From NCBI RefSeq assembly GCF_001424875.1, contig NZ_LMCT01000040.1:1-42572 (forward strand): 42,572 nucleotides of DNA. The letters are read 5' to 3'. Numbering within the stretch: the first letter of the stretch is position 1; every line of letters begins with the position of its first letter. Shown one piece after another: positions 40,630 to 42,572 of this stretch. The DNA comes from Kitasatospora sp. Root107. GTDB lineage: Bacteria; Actinomycetota; Actinomycetes; Streptomycetales; Streptomycetaceae. The position numbers were made by a program, and so were the translations under genes. The notes beneath the pieces were generated by a model. It was not told the origin of the DNA, did not search any database, and worked only from the letters and a program-made list of their open reading frames with translations.

Positions 40630-41891
40630 GAAGCAGTCCCTTCCAGGGGCGAGGATTCCCTGAGCAGCACCCAGCCGCAGGTCAGGCCTACTGCCAACAG
40701 GGTCAACGCCGCGTACAGGGCCGGGCGTTGGCCCCAGAGCGTCCAGGCCGCGCCGAACCCGGCGGTGCCGACCAGGCGGGTCAGCGCCTGCCCGGTCTGC
40801 AGCAGGGCCAGCCCGCCGGCCCGGCCGGTGGTGGGCAGGACCGGTCCGGCGAGGGCCATCAGCACGCCGTCGGTGGCGGCGTAGAAGACTCCGAGCAGGA
40901 CGAGGACGAGGACGATCGCCATCGGCCGCAGCGGCGTCAGCAGCACCGCGTACACGCCGAGCAGGGCGAAGTGCCCGCAGAGGAACGGCAGTCGGCGCCC
41001 GAACCGGTCGGCGATCCGGCCCGCCGGAACGGCCAGCAGCAGGTAGCTCGCGGCCACCCCGAGCGGCAGCAGCGGGAACCAGCCCGGCGACAGGTCGAGT
41101 TCGCGTTGCAGCAGGAGATAGACGAAGGAGTCGCCGATGGTGGCGGCGCCGAGGAGGGCGGCGGCGGCCAGGATGCGGCGGAAGGCGGGGTCGCGGAGTG
41201 GGGCAAGTGCCTTGGCAGGAACGGGAGCCGGTCGGGTGGGAGAGGGCAGGTACGGACCGCCGGGGACGTACAGGACCAGTACCAGTACGCCCAGCAGCCC
41301 GATGCAGAAGCTGACCACGAAGACGGCGTCGTACGCGTCGGCGGTGGCCCAGAGCACGGCGAACGCCGCCAGCGGGCCGAGCAGGGCGCCGGTGGTGTCC
41401 ATGGCGCGGTGCACGCCGAAGGAGCGGCCGAGGGTCTCGGGTGGGCCGCTGAGTGAGATCAGGGCGTCGCGCGGGGCGGTCCTGATGCCCTTGCCGACCC
41501 GGTCGGCGGCCAGTGCGGTGGCCAGGCCGGCCGTCGCGCCGCCGGCGAGCAGCAGCCCGAGCCGGGAGCAGGCGGAGAGCAGGTAGCCGATCCCGGCGAT
41601 CCGCTTGTGTCGTCCGCTCCGGTCGGCGGCGTGTCCGCCGATCAGCCGGACGACGGCCGAGGCGGCGTTGAACAGGCCGTCCAGGAAGCCGAACTGGAGC
41701 GGTGAGAGTCCCAGGCCGAGGACCAGGTAGAGCGGCAGGACGGCGGTCACCATCTCAGAGGAGACATCGGTGACCAGACTGACCGTGCCGAGCGCGAGGA
41801 CGGTCGCGGGGACCCGACGCCCCGCCCCGCCGCCGGTGGGCGGTGAGGCGGAGGCGTCGTCCCGGCGGCCGGTGGTCGCCAGGTAGGTCAT
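40626..41891 (-). CDS. MFS transporter
   Basis: A 421-residue major facilitator superfamily protein with about 12 helices. The family loop is seen as GGHAADRSGRHKRIAGIGYL in the first half, and the matching AGRIADRFGRRLPFLCGHFAL in the second half. Helix 1 reads LGTVSLVTDVSSEMVTAVLPLY, a pattern seen in a group of actinobacterial MFS proteins annotated only as transporters. The region DRVGKGIRTAPRDALISLS suggests kinship with the fosmidomycin-resistance-like or YfcJ-like groups. The start overlaps the preceding stop by one base (TGATG), and the stop overlaps the following GTG. Substrate unknown. Confidence 0.85.
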   Translation of the reverse strand: MTYLATTGRRDDASASPPTGGGAGRRVPATVLALGTVSLVTDVSSEMVTAVLPLYLVLGLGLSPLQFGFLDGLFNAASAVVRLIGGHAADRSGRHKRIAGIGYLLSACSRLGLLLAGGATAGLATALAADRVGKGIRTAPRDALISLSGPPETLGRSFGVHRAMDTTGALLGPLAAFAVLWATADAYDAVFVVSFCIGLLGVLVLVLYVPGGPYLPSPTRPAPVPAKALAPLRDPAFRRILAAAALLGAATIGDSFVYLLLQRELDLSPGWFPLLPLGVAASYLLLAVPAGRIADRFGRRLPFLCGHFALLGVYAVLLTPLRPMAIVLVLVLLGVFYAATDGVLMALAGPVLPTTGRAGGLALLQTGQALTRLVGTAGFGAAWTLWGQRPALYAALTLLAVGLTCGWVLLRESSPLEGTAS

Positions 41892-42572
41892 CAGTGGCAG
41901 CTGTACTTCGGGCTGGTGTCCTTGACCTGGCCGTCCGTGCCGACGTAGGTCCAGCCGTAGCCGGAGTCGGTGAAGTCCAGCTTCAGCACGCCGTACTGAC
42001 CGCTGATCCGCTTCTGGCTGTTCGGCTGGACCGTCTCGATCGCGTACGGCTCGGCGCCGCCCATCCCGCCGACGATCTCGACGATGCCCGAGGAGGTGGC
42101 GTTGCCGTCCGGGTCCTGCGGGGCGAACCGCTCGTAGTGGTGGTCGTGCCCGTTCAGGATCAGGTCGGCCTTGGCGGCGTAGAGGATCTTCCAGACCGGC
42201 TTGGAGACCGGGTCGTTGCCGTGCCCGCCCGAGGAGTACAGCGGGTGGTGCCAGTAGGCCGCGACGCAGGACTTGGTGTTGCTCGCCAGGTCGGCCTTGA
42301 GCCAGTCGATCTGGGCGGTCTGGTCGAAGGAGTTGGAGTCGAGGGCGATGAAGTGCCAGTTGCCCTCGTTGAAGCTGTAGTAGCTCTTGCCCTGCGGGTA
42401 GGCGATCGCGCCGAAGTACTCCTTGTACCCCGCGAGCGAGCCGGCCGGGTCGTAGGTCTCGTGGTTGCCCGGGATGGGGTGGGTCTTCGCCTTGAAGGCG
42501 CCCCAGCTCTTGTCGTAGTAGGCCCGGTAGTCCGAGATCCGGGCGTCGTCGTACTGGTTGTCACCCATCGTC
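41891..42572 (-). CDS. Metallophosphoesterase (purple-acid-phosphatase-like), N-terminus outside window
   Basis: The frame is open through the window edge, and the visible part starts in the middle of the calcineurin-like domain, so the first metal motif (G-D-x-H) and any signal peptide lie beyond the edge. Motifs seen are GDNQYDD (Asp, Asn), GNHE (PIPGNHETYDP), YWHHPLYSSGG (His) and NGHDHHYERF (His pair). These are the metal ligands of class-I metallophosphatases close to purple acid phosphatases. The C-terminus ends TSPKYSCH with a lone Cys. It is probably exported. It is first in the operon with the MFS and TolB-like genes. Confidence 0.88.
   Translation of the reverse strand, partial: TMGDNQYDDARISDYRAYYDKSWGAFKAKTHPIPGNHETYDPAGSLAGYKEYFGAIAYPQGKSYYSFNEGNWHFIALDSNSFDQTAQIDWLKADLASNTKSCVAAYWHHPLYSSGGHGNDPVSKPVWKILYAAKADLILNGHDHHYERFAPQDPDGNATSSGIVEIVGGMGGAEPYAIETVQPNSQKRISGQYGVLKLDFTDSGYGWTYVGTDGQVKDTSPKYSCH

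Noticed and set aside
1..42572. tRNA, rRNA or CRISPR features
   Set aside because: I looked for cloverleaf-like or regularly spaced repeat patterns and found none that I could support by eye.

Overview
The window is very GC-rich and densely coded, with many GTG starts, short start/stop overlaps and Tat signals. It carries gene families typical of Streptomyces or Kitasatospora (FxLD lanthipeptide cluster, XRE plus HATPase pair, NarL-type two-component pair, IS701 and IS256 relatives). I place it in the Streptomycetaceae; this is inference from gene content, not from a marker gene. No rRNA, tRNA or CRISPR array was seen.

Left part, about 1 to 18.7 kb, is ordinary chromosome with one unusual locus. 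From the left: a serine hydrolase cut by the window edge, a methyltransferase, then a minus-strand locus (1113 to 5333) made of a consensus-like promoter, a 31-residue Cys-containing peptide gene, a hairpin, a large internally duplicated TPR protein and an M17 aminopeptidase. Just upstream, behind a terminator hairpin, lie a class V PLP enzyme and an MFS transporter. This looks like an uncharacterised peptide (possibly RiPP) locus. Then come a Tat-exported beta-propeller protein, a two-gene molybdenum hydroxylase, a polysaccharide deacetylase lipoprotein, a histidine kinase with a disrupted 3' region and its NarL-type regulator, a GrpB-family protein, a leucine-rich-repeat-variant protein and two overlapping small genes.

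Middle part, about 18.7 to 26.7 kb, is a graveyard of mobile elements: a truncated DDE transposase that cuts a host gene, an IS256 fragment, an IS5 fragment, a TetR stump and an SDR gene with an internal deletion. Two things are intact. One is a MarR/oxidoreductase divergent pair with two 17-bp operators. The other is an IS256-family element with 24-bp inverted ends that seems to carry a CYTH-domain passenger gene coupled to its transposase.

Right part, about 26.2 to 38.4 kb: prophage remnants flank a cargo region. A minor-head-protein remnant lies on the left. The end of a tail tape-measure gene, followed by the start of a distal-tail-like gene, lies on the right. Between them are an HD-domain gene, an XRE regulator, a HATPase and small genes, and an FxLD class I lanthipeptide cluster (isoaspartyl-type methyltransferase, precursor, LanB, LanC, standalone elimination domain). 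LanB is disrupted by a 70-bp segment that reads like part of a rhodanese domain, and LanC has a one-base frameshift, so the cluster as written may be dead. The cargo ends in an endonuclease/exonuclease/phosphatase gene fused in frame to the tape-measure remnant.

The last 4 kb holds two small hypothetical genes and an overlapping three-gene operon (metallophosphoesterase, MFS transporter, TolB-like protein) that runs off the right edge.
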